Source of the DNA: Bacteroidia bacterium
GTDB lineage: Bacteria > Bacteroidota > Bacteroidia > Bacteroidales > VadinHA17
Assembly (NCBI GenBank): GCA_026391515.1
Contig: JAPLEC010000288.1
Coordinates: 1-22,299, forward strand
Reading direction: 5' to 3'
Length of the DNA: 22,299 nucleotides
Part shown: positions 21,921 to 22,299 of the stretch, one piece after another
Layout: the number at the start of each line of letters is the position of its first letter
How positions within the stretch are numbered: the stretch's first letter is position 1
Translations under genes and position numbers: made by a program
Notes under the pieces: generated by a model
The model's database searches: none
The model's input: the letters and a program-made list of their open reading frames with translations, nothing else
What the model was told of the DNA's origin: nothing

Positions 21921-22299
21921 CTAGATGAATTTTAGTGATCCAAAATATTCTGGCCGGTGAAAATCCGGTTTTTGTGTTTCGACCCTGTTCCAGGTAACAT
22001 AATGAGGAACAGAAAGTTTGTCACCACATTTATAAAAATTAGCCCTGAAAGTCTGCCCTTTAAATTCTTTTATTACATGGCGAAAAAATACATCCGGCGG
22101 AATTGCTATAGTTATTGTCCATGAAAATTTACCTTTTGTCTCTTTGACGGGTTTTTTACCTGCAGATGCCACTCTTCTGATTTTTGCTATGATTTCAGGA
22201 TTTGTCTTTGTGCTGTCTTCCCTTCTTGTTCCTGTTCAAAGGAGACATGTTCCTATCCCGTTAAATTCAAAATTATAATAGATCCCGTCATCGCATGGT
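21921..22299 (-). pseudogene. Carbohydrate-binding family 9-like protein, 3' end, with in-frame TGA
   Basis: The gene runs in from the right edge. From 22298 the frame reads 'CDDGIYYNFEFNGIGTCLL', then TGA at 22238-22236, then 'TGTRREDSTKTNPEIIAKI', 'FSWTITIAIPPDVF' and the closing 'FHRPEYFGSLKFI' to TAG at 21923-21921. Both sides of the TGA fit a family 9-like carbohydrate-binding domain (CBM9-like) of the kind common in Bacteroidota, and a Gly codon (GGA) is the likely original. A restart at GTG 22172 would give only 83 residues. It lies 43 bases before the deacetylase gene in the same direction. The N-terminal part is outside the window, so its full architecture is unknown. Confidence 0.7.

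Noticed and set aside
22236..22238. TGA read as tryptophan or selenocysteine
   Set aside because: TGA is used as a normal stop here (for example 1417-1419), no SECIS-like hairpin was seen just after it, and TAA is the lesion in the FISUMP gene, so a general recoding does not fit.

Overview
The window looks like a piece of an AT-rich Bacteroidota chromosome, probably a Bacteroidales-type environmental or uncultured genome. Three things point there. The protein families are typical: FISUMP lipoproteins, DUF1080, DUF4956, DUF4197, an outer-membrane beta-barrel, and exported proteins whose signal peptides end in 'A-Q'. Several promoters have the Bacteroidota form TTG-N20-TAACTTTG. Start codons lack strong Shine-Dalgarno sequences. 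No phage, transposase, integrase or CRISPR array was recognised.

Left part (1-4845). The window opens inside a plus-strand phosphoesterase with a YVTN-type propeller. After a gap with palindromic repeats comes a tight two-gene operon: an outer-membrane beta-barrel protein and an exported WD40-caspase protein with both catalytic residues intact. Converging on it is a BlaI/MecI-type repressor gene that is split by a frameshift. Two copies of a GACTAT-N4-ATAGTC palindrome lie upstream of it and are likely its operators.

Middle (4846-12105). A repeat-rich gap precedes an exported DUF1080 protein and a divergent DUF4956 membrane protein. Next is a plus-strand TIR protein with one membrane segment, a TolB-like region and TPRs. 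It is followed by two FISUMP lipoprotein genes, the second broken by an in-frame TAA, and by an exported TPR protein split at a 10-A run. The terminator-promoter segment ahead of the FISUMP pair is closely repeated after it.

A 523-bp gap (12106-12628) holds a tRNA-Asp-like sequence whose anticodon loop looks inverted, a second partial copy of its 3' end, strong hairpins and two minus-strand terminators.

Right part (12629-22299), all on the minus strand. In transcription order it contains the end of a carbohydrate-binding family 9-like gene with an in-frame TGA, a PIG-L/LmbE deacetylase, a GlmS-like SIS protein, a ROK sugar kinase, a small membrane protein, a long-chain acyl-CoA synthetase, IspD, a DUF4197 lipoprotein, a probable GNAT-fold protein and an M48 metalloprotease lipoprotein. 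The deacetylase, SIS and kinase genes could form an amino-sugar route (deacetylation, phosphorylation, deamination/isomerisation). Four genes carry single disabling lesions, all in accessory-type genes, while the housekeeping-type genes are intact. Real decay and sequencing or assembly error are both possible.
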